64,000 nucleotides of DNA. It comes from an uncultured Alphaproteobacteria bacterium (GTDB lineage: Bacteria > Pseudomonadota > Alphaproteobacteria > RF32 > CAG-239). The notes beneath the pieces were generated by a model that worked only from the letters and a program-made list of their open reading frames with translations, had not been told where the DNA came from and did not search any database. Numbering within the stretch: position 1 is the stretch's first letter; each line of letters begins with the position of its first letter. The stretch is from positions 1 through 64,000 of the forward strand of contig CAKQNT010000005.1 of the NCBI GenBank assembly GCA_934255405.1, given 5' to 3'. The position numbers and the translations under genes were made by a program. Below, piece after piece: positions 1-8,627 of this stretch.

Positions 1-99
1 AGTGCCAATATGCTGGCGCTACAGACACGGCAACAGCTAGCGATTAACTCACTATCCCTCGCATCGCAAGCGGCACAATCTATAATGAAGTTGTTTTAG
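1..99 (+). CDS. Flagellin, C-terminal end (partial)
   Basis: These are the last 32 codons and stop of a gene entering from the left edge. The peptide ends in a flagellin C-terminal (D0) helix, with ANMLALQTRQQLAINSLSL visible. It is almost identical to the last 32 residues of the complete flagellin at 12105-13964 (final residues SIMKLF here, AVMKLF there), so the two genes are paralogues. D0 helices pack the core of the filament. A long-hairpin repeat begins right after the stop. Only the C-terminus is visible, so total length and insert are unknown. Confidence 0.8.
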   Translation, partial: SANMLALQTRQQLAINSLSLASQAAQSIMKLF

Positions 100-236
100 G
101 CGAGGTTGTCTAGAGGTTTTATAGAGCAATTTGCGCAGGACGGCGACATCCTCATTTACCCTTTTGTAAACTCCGGTGTCGCCGCCTTTCAAATCACTCT
201 ATAAAATCCACTATCCAACCTCGCTAGAGATTGTGC
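100..236. repeat. Long-hairpin repeat, copy 1 (GCGAGGTTG arms)
   Basis: The element begins at the base after the flagellin stop. Basal arms GCGAGGTTG (100-108) and CAACCTCGC (216-224) pair. Inside them a TAGAGG-type arm pairs with CTCTATAAAATCC, GGCGACA pairs with TGTCGCC, and TTTAC pairs with GTAAA at the tip, so nearly all 125 bp folds on itself. The 3' flank CTAGAGATTGTGC is shared with the copy ending near 11886. The centre is nearly identical to copies at 11620 and 14092. Function is unknown. Confidence 0.85.
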
Positions 237-365
237 CTTATAAGTCTTCCCCATCGACGGGGCGCGAGGGGGAGGATTTATAAGGAATTGTTTTTTATGA
301 ATATTACCATCGCGCCCATCGAGGGGGAGGACTTATTTTGCTATATCTTCGCGCCTGTCGATGGA
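237..365. repeat. G/C-rich palindromic repeat cluster
   Basis: Short palindromic blocks built on CCCCATCGACGGGG and GAGGGGGAGGA are present. TATAAGTCTTCCCCATCGA at about 239 also occurs at about 13977 after the complete flagellin gene. A related block, GCGCCCATCGAGGGGGAGGA, lies at about 310, and CGCGCCTGTCGATGG lies near 350. No convincing gene covers this stretch. Confidence 0.6.
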
Positions 366-506
366 AATTGGTGGGTGGTTGTTTTTTGTGAGAAATGAAG
401 ATATTACAAAATTTATTCGTGAGGAGATGGAATATAATAAAAGCGCTATGTTGTTTTTGAACTTTCTGAGCTTATCTCTTGAGAGCAACAATCAAGGAGG
501 AGCAAT

Positions 507-821
507 ATGCAAGTTGAAAGAACCAAAGAAAATCTTAGAGACTGTCGGTGTCGAGATTGTCCGTCTTATACTATGGGGTGTAAGGTGATGAATTATCCGC
601 TTAATTTGCTGAAGTTGGCCGCAGATTTGGATAATGTCGAACATTTTGAAGGTATGTTTTGCGCTTTTGAAAAAAGTCACTGCATTGAAGAGGATAAAGG
701 CTGTTTGTGCGAGGATTGTCCGGTGCATGCCAAATATGATTTGGTGCGTGATGATTATTGCCTGAAAACCGGCGGAGAAATAAGTAAAACCTGCAAAGCC
801 GGTTATGTGCGAAAAAACTGA
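507..821 (+). CDS. Cysteine-rich DUF2769-type protein
   Basis: A 104-residue protein with about a dozen cysteines in paired patterns: CRCRDC near residue 13, MFCAFEKSHC near 50, CLCEDCPVH near 67, and more downstream. The spacing resembles the DUF2769 family, small proteins presumed to bind metal; no reaction is known. The start has a strong Shine-Dalgarno, AAGGAGG, ending 6 bases upstream. The next gene begins 10 bases after this stop, so the two are probably co-transcribed. Family assignment is by eye. Confidence 0.7.
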   Translation: MQVERTKENLRDCRCRDCPSYTMGCKVMNYPLNLLKLAADLDNVEHFEGMFCAFEKSHCIEEDKGCLCEDCPVHAKYDLVRDDYCLKTGGEISKTCKAGYVRKN

Positions 822-831
822 GGGCGCCGAT

Positions 832-1314
832 ATGCAGGAGCAACCGCAAAATATTATGCAGGCTTTCCGTATGGCCAATGATAGGGTGGCGGATAGCAAA
901 AATATCGATGAGATGATATCGGCTTATGATCAGGTGGTGAGTTTTTGCTCCGGTAATAAAGCTTGTCGAGCCGAACGCAGCACCAGACGTGATATGCTGT
1001 TGTATTGGGCGTATAATCATATTGCCGGAGCGTATCTTCATAAAGAACTGCCGGCTGCCGCGGTGCTGTATTGGGAAAAAGCGCTGGCGATTTCGGCCAA
1101 TAATAAGCAAAAAGCTCATGTGTTGGAGCAAATGCTTGATGCTGTGAGCAAAGAAAAACTGCATACCATAGATAAATGCCACAAGATTTTGGGGATTATC
1201 AATCAACTAACGGCAATTTATAAAAATCAAAGCGATAATGCCGATTTGCGCCGGATTACCGCTTTGGGTGAAAAAACATTGGAGATTTTGAAGAAATCTG
1301 AAACTAGTTGGTAG
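832..1314 (+). CDS. Hypothetical helical (TPR-like) protein
   Basis: A 160-residue, strongly helical protein with no signal peptide or membrane segment. Repeating helical hairpins such as AYNHIAGAYLHKELPAAAV and YWEKALAISANN resemble tetratricopeptide repeats. ATG at 832 is preferred because it lies 10 bases after the DUF2769 gene; an upstream ATG at 805 would overlap that gene by 17 bases. It probably forms a two-gene unit with it. The 3' end overlaps the convergent gene at 1304 by 11 bases. Function unknown. Confidence 0.65.
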   Translation: MQEQPQNIMQAFRMANDRVADSKNIDEMISAYDQVVSFCSGNKACRAERSTRRDMLLYWAYNHIAGAYLHKELPAAAVLYWEKALAISANNKQKAHVLEQMLDAVSKEKLHTIDKCHKILGIINQLTAIYKNQSDNADLRRITALGEKTLEILKKSETSW

Positions 1315-2710
1315 TTTTTTCTCTCAATAGTGCAAACTCATGTTTTTTGCGATCAAGCATTTCTCGCTGCTCACCTTGCAACGGAGATGGTTTGCGAGCG
1401 ATTACATACTGTGGCAATAGTTTTTTGATCTCATCAATCGGACGGTTCCAGACCTGTGGGCGGAGGCGGATTTTTTTGCCTTCGCCGGCAGAAACTCTGG
1501 GCGTGATTTCTCCGCTGACGGCGTCTTCAAACTCGGTTAGAGTGAGACGTAAGTTGCTCAATCCATTAGGGATAAGAAATTCGATAAATTCGCCGCTGTT
1601 GATATAATTGCGGATTTCGAATATGGCATCATCTCCCTGCCACTCTACGATTGAGCCGGCAAACAGCCAATCTCCGAGCGTGCGGGTATATTCATAATTT
1701 TGGCTGATGTTAGTTAGTTTGCCATCGTGAAAACCAAGGCAATAGCCGCGGTTCTGCAAAGTGTATAAATCATCCATATATTTATCTGCGTTCCAGTTTT
1801 GAGAATCCTGATACCAATCGTCAATCGCTTGGCGGTAGGTGCGGGCTATAATTGCCGCATAATATTCAGTTTTGTTGCGTCCCTCGACTTTGAGAGAATC
1901 CATGCCTATGCTAAGCAAATCGGGCAAACGCGGCAAAAGGCACATATCCTTGGAGTTGAGCATATAGCCTCCGTGTTCGTCTTCGACAATCTCATAATAT
2001 TCTCCGGGGCGGAAGTCTTCTTCAACCGCAAAATCAAAATTGTTTTTGTTGTTTTCATTAATATCAATATCTTTAACAGTGCCATCTTTGAGGCGAATGT
2101 GCAGTTTATAGTGCCAGCGGCAGCAGTGCGCGCATTTTCCCTGATTGGCGCTGCGATCAGCCAGATAGTTAGAAATCAGGCAACGTCCGGAATAAGACAT
2201 ACACATTGCACCATGCATAAAGCATTCCAGCAAAATATCCGGACATTGTTCGCGGATTTGCTTCATTTCTTCAAAGGTGACTTCGCGTCCCAGCACGCAA
2301 AGTTTGGCTCCTTGCGCCTGCCAGAATTTTACTGCCTGCGCCGAGCAGATATTGGCCTGAGTAGAGACAAACAGATTCAACTCCGGTGCGTGATCTTTGA
2401 CATATTGAAAAACTCCGGGGTCAGCAATCAATACTCCGTCCGGCTTAAGTTGACGCAAAGTGTCTACGAATGTCGGCAGTTTTTCAACATCGCGGTTATG
2501 CATAAATAAATTGAGCGTAAGGTAAATTTTTTTGCCGTTGGCATGAACAAACTCAATGCCTTCTTGCAGTTCTTCCAGCGTGAATTTGCTTTGGGCTCGT
2601 AAGCACATGTCGGGAGTTCCGGCGTATACGGCGTCGGCTCCGTAGAGAATAGCGGTTTTTAGTTTTACCAGAGATCCGGCCGGTAATAACAATTCGGCTT
2701 TGGCTAACAT
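1304..2710 (-). CDS. trhP: U32 family protein, TrhP/YegQ-like tRNA hydroxylation protein
   Basis: A 468-residue protein closely resembling E. coli YegQ (TrhP), which helps make 5-hydroxyuridine at tRNA position 34 using prephenate. The N-terminus ELLLPAGSLVKLKTAILYGA is typical. The U32 signature ECFMHGAMCMSYSGRCLIS is near residue 163, followed by conserved cysteines in GKCAHCCRWHY. Length fits the single-domain form with a small C-terminal barrel. It lies 3 bases after the DUF3108 gene and is probably co-transcribed. The tRNA role is inferred by homology; older annotations say peptidase U32. Confidence 0.85.
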   Translation of the reverse strand: MLAKAELLLPAGSLVKLKTAILYGADAVYAGTPDMCLRAQSKFTLEELQEGIEFVHANGKKIYLTLNLFMHNRDVEKLPTFVDTLRQLKPDGVLIADPGVFQYVKDHAPELNLFVSTQANICSAQAVKFWQAQGAKLCVLGREVTFEEMKQIREQCPDILLECFMHGAMCMSYSGRCLISNYLADRSANQGKCAHCCRWHYKLHIRLKDGTVKDIDINENNKNNFDFAVEEDFRPGEYYEIVEDEHGGYMLNSKDMCLLPRLPDLLSIGMDSLKVEGRNKTEYYAAIIARTYRQAIDDWYQDSQNWNADKYMDDLYTLQNRGYCLGFHDGKLTNISQNYEYTRTLGDWLFAGSIVEWQGDDAIFEIRNYINSGEFIEFLIPNGLSNLRLTLTEFEDAVSGEITPRVSAGEGKKIRLRPQVWNRPIDEIKKLLPQYVIARKPSPLQGEQREMLDRKKHEFALLREKTTN

Positions 2711-2713
2711 TTC

Positions 2714-3487
2714 TTATTCCTTTATAGTAACTTTTGAAGTATATGCGTCAAGTCTGCCAAGAGGAGTGTTTTCAACCATAACTCTGGCAATAAACGGATG
2801 CCCTTGCTCTTCTAATATCCAAAAATAAATCGGGCGTTCCGAGGTCAGTTCCCAAAGCATGTCATCATCTTTGGAGTTCAATTTATCAATATACATGGAA
2901 CATTTGGCTGCAGTGCCATGAAATGAACTGTATTGGCCGGCGGAGATTTCCTCTTTGCCTTCATCTTTGATAATGACGTCAAAACGGCGTTTTCCGTCAA
3001 AGACTTGCATACGGGAATCGCAGAATTTTACATCGTTATATTGTTTGGAAAGCGCGGCAAATACGGTTTGTAAATCGGTGGTTCCGACGTTGTCGGGGCT
3101 CTCTTCGATGGCAACTTTTTTTTCTTTGTCATTTTTGGAACTTATGCGGTATACCGGCATGCCTTTTTCATTGTATACCAATTCTTTGCTGCGACGGTTA
3201 AAGCGGCTTTTGGAGCGGTAGTAATAATGTCTGGTCTGCAGTTTTCCATTGTTAATGTTGCCTGAGGTCATGTAGTCGGCGCGGAACGGATACAGCGTGT
3301 TAAACATTCCGGCGGTACGCACGGTGGACTCAATTTTATAGGAGGCTTTGTTCAGGCTGTAGCTGAACATAGTGCGGCTGGCATCAAATGGACCGATAAT
3401 CACCGTAAATTCATGTTCAACCGTGGTTGAATGCGCAGGTGCTGCAAAAATGAGCCCAAACAGCAGAAATAGTACAAATTTTTTCAT
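2714..3487 (-). CDS. Exported DUF3108 domain protein
   Basis: A 257-residue protein with a clear signal peptide (MKKFVLFLLFGLIFAAPAHS) and a beta-rich body matching DUF3108, a periplasmic or outer-membrane-associated family common in Proteobacteria. Recognisable parts are the N-terminal Y-x-A-D-Y stretch (FRADYMTSG) and the LQTVFAAL segment. No catalytic residues are apparent. It is divergent from ddl across 69 bases and is followed closely by trhP. Confidence 0.75.
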   Translation of the reverse strand: MKKFVLFLLFGLIFAAPAHSTTVEHEFTVIIGPFDASRTMFSYSLNKASYKIESTVRTAGMFNTLYPFRADYMTSGNINNGKLQTRHYYYRSKSRFNRRSKELVYNEKGMPVYRISSKNDKEKKVAIEESPDNVGTTDLQTVFAALSKQYNDVKFCDSRMQVFDGKRRFDVIIKDEGKEEISAGQYSSFHGTAAKCSMYIDKLNSKDDDMLWELTSERPIYFWILEEQGHPFIARVMVENTPLGRLDAYTSKVTIKE

Positions 3488-3556
3488 TACTTTTATTCTT
3501 TCTTTAATCTTTGTCGCTACAATAGCATAAAAATTTATAATTTAAAGGATTAAAAG

Positions 3557-4474
3557 ATGTCTAAAAAAGTTTTGGTCGTGATGGGCGGATTTTCTAATGA
3601 AAGAGAAGTCAGCCTGACCAGCGGAAGGTGTATTGCCGAAGCTTTGCGCAGTAAAAAGTATGAGGTAGTTGAGCATGACTTAACCGATGGTTGGAAACTG
3701 GTTGAGGCAATAAAAGCCGAGAAACCTGATGTGGTGTTTAATGCGTTACACGGAAATTGGGGAGAAGACGGCGAAATCCAAGGCCTGCTGGATATGTTGC
3801 AAGTGCCTTATACTCATTCCGGCCTAAAGGCATCAATGCTCGGCATGGATAAGGATTTGACTAAATATATGGCTCAATCTTGTGGGATTAAAGTTGCTTT
3901 GAGCGAAAAGTTAAAAGTCAAGGATTTTTGGGAAAAAGGCACGATGGTGAGTATGCCTTATGTTATCAAGCCGGTCAGCGACGGCTCCAGTTGCGGTGTA
4001 TATATTGTTACTTCTGAAAAAGACTTGGAGCAGGTTCATTACAATGATGAAAATACGGAAGTTTTAGTGGAAAAATATATTGCCGGTAAGGAGCTGACTA
4101 TCGGCTGTATAAACGGCAAAGCCCACGTGGTTACGGAAATCAGGCCATCGGTGGAATTTTATAATTATCAGGCCAAATATACAGATGGCGTGACCAAACA
4201 CATATTGCCGGCCGAAATTCCCGAAGATGTGGCTGAAAAATGCAAGCGTTGGGCGGAAAAATTACACCACAAATTAGGTTGTTCCTCGGTTTCGAGAATC
4301 GATGTGCGCTATAATGAGCAAGATGGTCCCGTGTTTTTAGAGATTAACACTCATCCGGGTATGACTCCGCTTTCTCTGGTTCCGGAGCAAGCCGGTTATG
4401 CCGGTATTTCATACGCCGATTTGTGCGAGATGTTGGTTGTTGCTGCTTCATGTCGTCGGAGAAAGACTGTATAA
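3557..4474 (+). CDS. ddl: D-alanine--D-alanine ligase
   Basis: A 305-residue cytoplasmic ATP-grasp enzyme that joins two D-alanines for peptidoglycan. The N-terminal GGFSNEREVSLTSG loop, HGNWGEDGEIQGLL, the ATP-grasp core and the C-terminal EINTHPGMTPLSLVP metal- and substrate-binding loop are all present. The Shine-Dalgarno is AAAGGA, 8 bases upstream of ATG. The last residues (CRRRKTV) run up to the first base of a 126-bp tandem repeat array, so the extreme C-terminus may have been altered by the repeat. Wall-synthesis genes follow downstream. Confidence 0.95.
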   Translation: MSKKVLVVMGGFSNEREVSLTSGRCIAEALRSKKYEVVEHDLTDGWKLVEAIKAEKPDVVFNALHGNWGEDGEIQGLLDMLQVPYTHSGLKASMLGMDKDLTKYMAQSCGIKVALSEKLKVKDFWEKGTMVSMPYVIKPVSDGSSCGVYIVTSEKDLEQVHYNDENTEVLVEKYIAGKELTIGCINGKAHVVTEIRPSVEFYNYQAKYTDGVTKHILPAEIPEDVAEKCKRWAEKLHHKLGCSSVSRIDVRYNEQDGPVFLEINTHPGMTPLSLVPEQAGYAGISYADLCEMLVVAASCRRRKTV

Positions 4475-4890
4475 TGGCTCATCTAAAGCGGTTTGTTCAG
4501 GTCAAAAGTTTCCTCACGTACTTCAATGTACGCTCCGGTACTTTCGCCTTTCCAACCACTTTATCTAAACCATTCTCCAGCCTTTCTGTAAAAACGGCAA
4601 TGGCTCATCTAAAGCGGTTTACACAGGTCAAAAATTTTCTCACGTACTTCAATGTACGCTCCGGTACTTTTGCCTTTCAAACCACTTTATCTAAACCATT
4701 CTCCAGCCTTTCTGTAAAAACGGCAATGGCTCATCTAAAGCGGTTTGTTCAGGTCAAAAATTTTCTCACGTACTTCAATGTATGCTTCGGTACTTTTGCC
4801 TTTCAAACCACTTTATCTAAACCATTCTCCAGCCTTTCTATAAAAAAGGCAATGGCTCATCTAAAGCGGTTTGTTCAGGTCAAAAGTTTC
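4473..4890. repeat. 126-bp tandem array of long-hairpin units (3.3 copies)
   Basis: Three full units and a partial fourth start at 4474, 4600, 4726 and 4852, exactly 126 bp apart and nearly identical. Each unit holds a 102-bp hairpin with basal arms AATGG and CCATT (4473-4477 and 4570-4574 in unit 1). A TAAAGCGGTTTG arm pairs with CAACCACTTTA, and CGTAC/GTACG closes the apex, followed by a linker of about 24 bp. The apex CTCACGTACT...GTACGCTCCG also occurs in the repeat at 11751. The array fills the ddl-miaA gap. A 158-codon frame is open through it because 126 is a multiple of three. Confidence 0.9.
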
Positions 4891-4910
4891 CAGTTATAAA
4901 GGCAAAGAAT

Positions 4911-5798
4911 ATGCTAGAATTAAATAATATAAAATCTAATTCCGTTATCATTATCGCCGGACCGACGGCTTCGGGAAAATCTGCTTTGGCATTGGATATT
5001 GCAAAACGATACGACGGAGAAATCGTTAATGCGGATTCAATGCAGGTATATGCCGGAACACCAATAATTTCGGCAGCTCCAACTGCGGAAGAAAAACAAA
5101 TTGTTCCTCATCATTTGTACGAGATATATTCGCCCGACAAAAATGGTACGGTAGTAGAGTGGTTGAAATTAGCGGTGTCGACAATCAAAAAAATATGGAG
5201 CCGCGGAAAATTACCGGTGATAACCGGCGGTACCGGTATGTATATTGACAACCTGATAAATGGGACGACGCCAATCCCCGAGCCTCGAGCAGAGATAAGG
5301 CAGAAAGTGTCGCAATTATCTGATGTTTATGATTGGTTGCGGCAAAATGATAAATTGGCAGCGCAGATGCTTAATCCGTCCGATACTACTAGAGTCAAAA
5401 GGGCTGCAGAAATCTTTATGCAGACCGGAAAATCAATTGCCGAATGGTATCAACTGCCAATGATTAAACATTTGCCGGAGGCGGAATTTAGAGTAATTAA
5501 AATCATTCCACCGACAGAAGAATTGGATAAGCGCTGTTATCTGCGTTTTGATAAAATGATTGCAGCCGGCGCCTTGCAGGAAGCGCAATATCTTGACAGC
5601 CTGAAATTGCCGGAAAATCTGCCGGCGATGAAAATGCTGGGAGTGCCGGAGCTGTTGGGATATCTGCATGGCGCAACTACTCTGGAAGAGGCGGTAAGTT
5701 TGGCTAAACTGCATACCAGACAATATGCTAAAAGACAGCGGACATGGTTTAGAAACAAACTTGAAGCGGAAGTGGAAATTAGTAGTTGTTTTAAATAA
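4911..5798 (+). CDS. miaA: tRNA dimethylallyltransferase
   Basis: A 295-residue enzyme that transfers dimethylallyl from DMAPP to N6 of A37 in tRNAs reading UNN codons. The P-loop GPTASGKSALA is near residue 17, DSMQVY near 43, and GGTGMYIDNL in the middle. The C-terminal LHTRQYAKRQRTWFRNK is the usual MiaA ending. ATG at 4911 lies 12 bases after the tandem repeat frame ends. The Shine-Dalgarno is weak (AAAGGC), so translation or transcription may be shaped by the upstream repeat. Confidence 0.95.
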   Translation: MLELNNIKSNSVIIIAGPTASGKSALALDIAKRYDGEIVNADSMQVYAGTPIISAAPTAEEKQIVPHHLYEIYSPDKNGTVVEWLKLAVSTIKKIWSRGKLPVITGGTGMYIDNLINGTTPIPEPRAEIRQKVSQLSDVYDWLRQNDKLAAQMLNPSDTTRVKRAAEIFMQTGKSIAEWYQLPMIKHLPEAEFRVIKIIPPTEELDKRCYLRFDKMIAAGALQEAQYLDSLKLPENLPAMKMLGVPELLGYLHGATTLEEAVSLAKLHTRQYAKRQRTWFRNKLEAEVEISSCFK

Positions 5799-5896
5799 TC
5801 ATATTTTTGATGTTAACAAGATAATTTGTTGTTGCACAAAGGCGTATATCGTTATAAAAATCAATTAATATCAGTAAAAAAACGGAGATAAATTAA

Positions 5897-6937
5897 ATGT
5901 TGTCAAAATTTATGGGATGGCTGTCTGCTGATATGGCTATCGATTTGGGAACCGCCAATACTCTGGTATATGTTAAGGGTAAAGGCATTGTCCTTAATGA
6001 GCCTTCAGTGGTGGCTATCGAAGAGTATCGCGGCAAAAAACAAGTGCTGGCTGTCGGTAATGAAGCAAAACAAATGTTGGGGCGTACTCCCGGTAATATT
6101 CATGCTATCCGTCCGTTGCGTGACGGTGTGATTGCCGATTTTGAAATTGCCGAAGAAATGATTAAGTATTTTATTCGCAAAGTTCACAATCGTCGTACTT
6201 TTGCCTCTCCGATGGTAATCGTTTGTGTGCCTTCGGGGTCTACAGCTGTAGAGCGTAGAGCTATTCAGGAATCGGCTGAAGCCGCCGGCGCTCGCAAAGT
6301 ATGGTTGATTGAGGAGCCGATGGCTGCCGCTATCGGTGCTGATTTGCCGGTTACTGAGCCTACCGGTTCTATGGTGGTTGATATCGGAGGCGGTACTACC
6401 GAGGTGGCAGTGTTGTCTTTGGGTGGTATCGTATATGCTCGCTCTGTTCGGGTCGGCGGTGATAAAATGGATGCCGCTATTATCTCTTATATTCGTCGTA
6501 ATCACAATCTGTTGGTTGGTGAGGGAAGCGCTGAAAGAATCAAAAAAGAAATCGGGTCTGCTTGTGCTCCGGAGAAAGGTGATGGACGTACTTTTGAAAT
6601 CAAAGGGCGTGATTTGATGAATGGCGTGCCGAAGGAGATTGTTATTTCTGAACGTCAGGTTGCAGAGAGCTTGGCTGAGCCGGTTGCCCAAATAGTGGAG
6701 GCTGTAAAAGTTGCTTTGGAATACACGGCGCCGGAATTGGCCGCTGATATTGTTGATAAGGGTATCGTCTTAACCGGTGGTGGTGCGATGCTTACGAACC
6801 TTGATCAGGTTTTGCGTAATGCAACCGGTTTGCCGGTGTCTATTGCAGAGAATCCGTTGGCATGCGTAGTCAAAGGTACCGGAAAAGCTTTGGAAGAGCT
6901 TGATAGGTTGAGAACTATTTTATCAACCATGTATTAA
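5897..6937 (+). CDS. mreB: Rod shape-determining protein MreB
   Basis: A 346-residue actin-like ATPase that organises the elongasome under the inner membrane. The N-terminal amphipathic MLSKFMGWLSADMAID, phosphate-1 loop DLGTANTLVY, and nucleotide-binding VDIGGGTTEVAVLS and LTGGGAMLTNL are conserved, and length is typical. The Shine-Dalgarno is GGAGA upstream of ATG. It heads the mreB-mreC-mreD-mrdA-rodA block, but 305 bases with two hairpin repeats separate it from mreC. Confidence 0.97.
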   Translation: MLSKFMGWLSADMAIDLGTANTLVYVKGKGIVLNEPSVVAIEEYRGKKQVLAVGNEAKQMLGRTPGNIHAIRPLRDGVIADFEIAEEMIKYFIRKVHNRRTFASPMVIVCVPSGSTAVERRAIQESAEAAGARKVWLIEEPMAAAIGADLPVTEPTGSMVVDIGGGTTEVAVLSLGGIVYARSVRVGGDKMDAAIISYIRRNHNLLVGEGSAERIKKEIGSACAPEKGDGRTFEIKGRDLMNGVPKEIVISERQVAESLAEPVAQIVEAVKVALEYTAPELAADIVDKGIVLTGGGAMLTNLDQVLRNATGLPVSIAENPLACVVKGTGKALEELDRLRTILSTMY

Positions 6938-6952
6938 TATAAAAACTTGTAT

Positions 6953-7172
6953 AATGGGGTATCTAGAGGCGTTTGGTACAAGCTCGAAAAATTCATATAC
7001 TGCTTTGTATGCTAAAGTTTTTCTCGTTTTCCAAGCTCCTCTATTTAGTCCATTCACCGAGTTTTTGAGAGATTGGGTGGCGTGTTTGGTACGAGCTCAA
7101 AAGAATATGTACTTACTCTGTATACTAAAATTTTTCTCGCCCTTAAAACTCTTTTATCAGGTTGGATTTTGA
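6953..7172. repeat. Two tandem long-hairpin repeats between mreB and mreC
   Basis: Copy 1 (6953-7054, 102 bp) has basal arms AATGG and CCATT, the same as the ddl-miaA units, preceded by the same TGTATAATGG context. CTAGAGGCGTTTGG pairs with CCAAGCTCCTCTA, and the apex CATATAC...GTATG is flanked by CGAAAAA/TTTTTCTCG. A second, more diverged copy runs from about 7075 to 7166 with TGGTACGAGCTC and TATACTAAAATTTTTCTCG. The stretch to 7242 holds no convincing gene. Confidence 0.85.
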
Positions 7173-7242
7173 GGTTTGGAGAAAATAAGGCAAAACGCGG
7201 CTCTGTTTTTTATTGTTTCTTGATTGATGTTAAGGTTACTGC

Positions 7243-8109
7243 ATGAAACGACGCAGAAGTTTATTTTTACATTTGAGTCACATCAGATTACTGGCCAAAA
7301 AATTTGCGCTGGTATTTTTGTTTTTGACAGCGTTTGTTTTGATGTTGGTTAACAAGACAGACACCGTGATTATTGATAAGACTTCTAGTGTGGCGACAGA
7401 TGTGGTTTCGCCGATGATAGATGTGCTGGTTATTCCGGCAAAAATGCTGGCTAAAGGATATGATTATTTTCGGGATTTGAAACAGATACATAAGGATAAT
7501 CAACGCCTTAAGGAGGAGAACCAGCGGCTTAATGTAATCTATGACCGTTATCGGGCACTGGAAATAGAAAATAAACTTTTGAGCGAACTGCTTAACTATG
7601 TGACTCCGCCGGAGATGGAACTGGTTACCGGTCGAGTAATTGCTGAGGAAGGCGATGCTTTTTCTCATTCGATGATTGCTTATACCGGCGATGAAAAAGT
7701 TAAAAAAGGTCAGGTGGCAATGGCAGAAAAAGGCGTGGTCGGAAGGGTTGACCGCGTAGGAATTAATTATGCCAGAGTTATTTTGATTACGGATATTAAC
7801 TCCAAGATTCCGGTTATGGTTGAGAAAAGCCGCGTGCGTGGTATCCTTTCCGGTGATAATACAAATTTGCCCAAGTTGATATTTATTCCGTTAGATGCCG
7901 GAATCAGTGTTGGCGATCGGATAGTTACTTCTGGTGTGGCCGGTGTCTTTCCGACTGGGTTGCCGGTTGGGCGCGTGGTCAGTGTGCGCAAAGGAGAAAT
8001 TACGGTTAAGCCTTTTAGCAATTTGGAGCAATTGGAATACATCAAGCTGGTTAATTATGGTTTGGGCGGTATATTAGACGCGGATAATGCGGCAGAAGGA
8101 AAACACTGA
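7243..8109 (+). CDS. mreC: Rod shape-determining protein MreC
   Basis: A 288-residue inner-membrane protein of the elongasome linking MreB to PBP2 in the periplasm. A basic start (MKRRRSLF), one membrane segment at about residues 18-37, a coiled coil at about 80-115 (KDNQRLKEENQRLN) and the two beta domains with VTSGVAGVFPTGLPVG are visible. The stop overlaps the mreD start (TGATG), which suggests translational coupling. Confidence 0.95.
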   Translation: MKRRRSLFLHLSHIRLLAKKFALVFLFLTAFVLMLVNKTDTVIIDKTSSVATDVVSPMIDVLVIPAKMLAKGYDYFRDLKQIHKDNQRLKEENQRLNVIYDRYRALEIENKLLSELLNYVTPPEMELVTGRVIAEEGDAFSHSMIAYTGDEKVKKGQVAMAEKGVVGRVDRVGINYARVILITDINSKIPVMVEKSRVRGILSGDNTNLPKLIFIPLDAGISVGDRIVTSGVAGVFPTGLPVGRVVSVRKGEITVKPFSNLEQLEYIKLVNYGLGGILDADNAAEGKH

Positions 8110-8627
8110 TGGCTCGGGAGCTGGGGGAAAATATAACTTCGGTGTTTCAGCGGGTTTTGCCGTTCTTGAGTTCTGCGGTTTTGGTGCTGTTTTCGTACGT
8201 TCCTTTGGATTTTATGTTTTTAAACAGCATTCGTCCGGCCATGGGGATTATTTGCGTTTATTTTTGGCTGCAACATCGTCCGGATTTGTTTAATCTTGGT
8301 TCGGTGTTTTGTTTGGGGCTGCTTGATGATGTGGTAAGCGCCTCTCCGCTGGGATCAAATATTTTTGAAATGTTGCTGATGTATGTGTTGGTTAACAATA
8401 CTTCGCGTTTTTTGAATGCCAAGCCGTTTGTGGTTTTGTGGTATGGTTTTGTGCTTTTGTCTTTGACTTCGGTATTGTGTCGTTGGCTTTTGGTATCTGT
8501 TTATTATGGGCGATTTTTGCCGCTTTCGATGTTATTCTTTAGCTATATGGTTACGGCGGCATTATATCCGCTGGTGTCTTTGCTGCTTGCGTTTGTGCAA
8601 AACAAGCTGATTCGGGATGATGACTGA
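8109..8627 (+). CDS. mreD: Rod shape-determining protein MreD
   Basis: A 172-residue polytopic inner-membrane protein with about five hydrophobic segments. The conserved GLLDDVVSASPLGSNIFEM loop marks MreD and resembles the substrate-binding fold of ECF S-components. It overlaps mreC by one base and the mrdA ATG by one base, so the three are translationally coupled. It completes the Mre scaffold. Confidence 0.9.
   Translation: MARELGENITSVFQRVLPFLSSAVLVLFSYVPLDFMFLNSIRPAMGIICVYFWLQHRPDLFNLGSVFCLGLLDDVVSASPLGSNIFEMLLMYVLVNNTSRFLNAKPFVVLWYGFVLLSLTSVLCRWLLVSVYYGRFLPLSMLFFSYMVTAALYPLVSLLLAFVQNKLIRDDD

Noticed and set aside
361..588. A 75-codon open frame before the DUF2769 gene
   Set aside because: It overlaps the well-supported gene at 507 in another frame, contains that gene's Shine-Dalgarno and shows no family features.
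4473..4890. Tandem array considered as CRISPR
   Set aside because: The repeats are 126 bp with no unique spacers and no cas genes nearby; the units are contiguous hairpins.
6954..7172. A 72-codon frame between mreB and mreC
   Set aside because: It lies entirely inside the hairpin repeats and has no ribosome site or family similarity.
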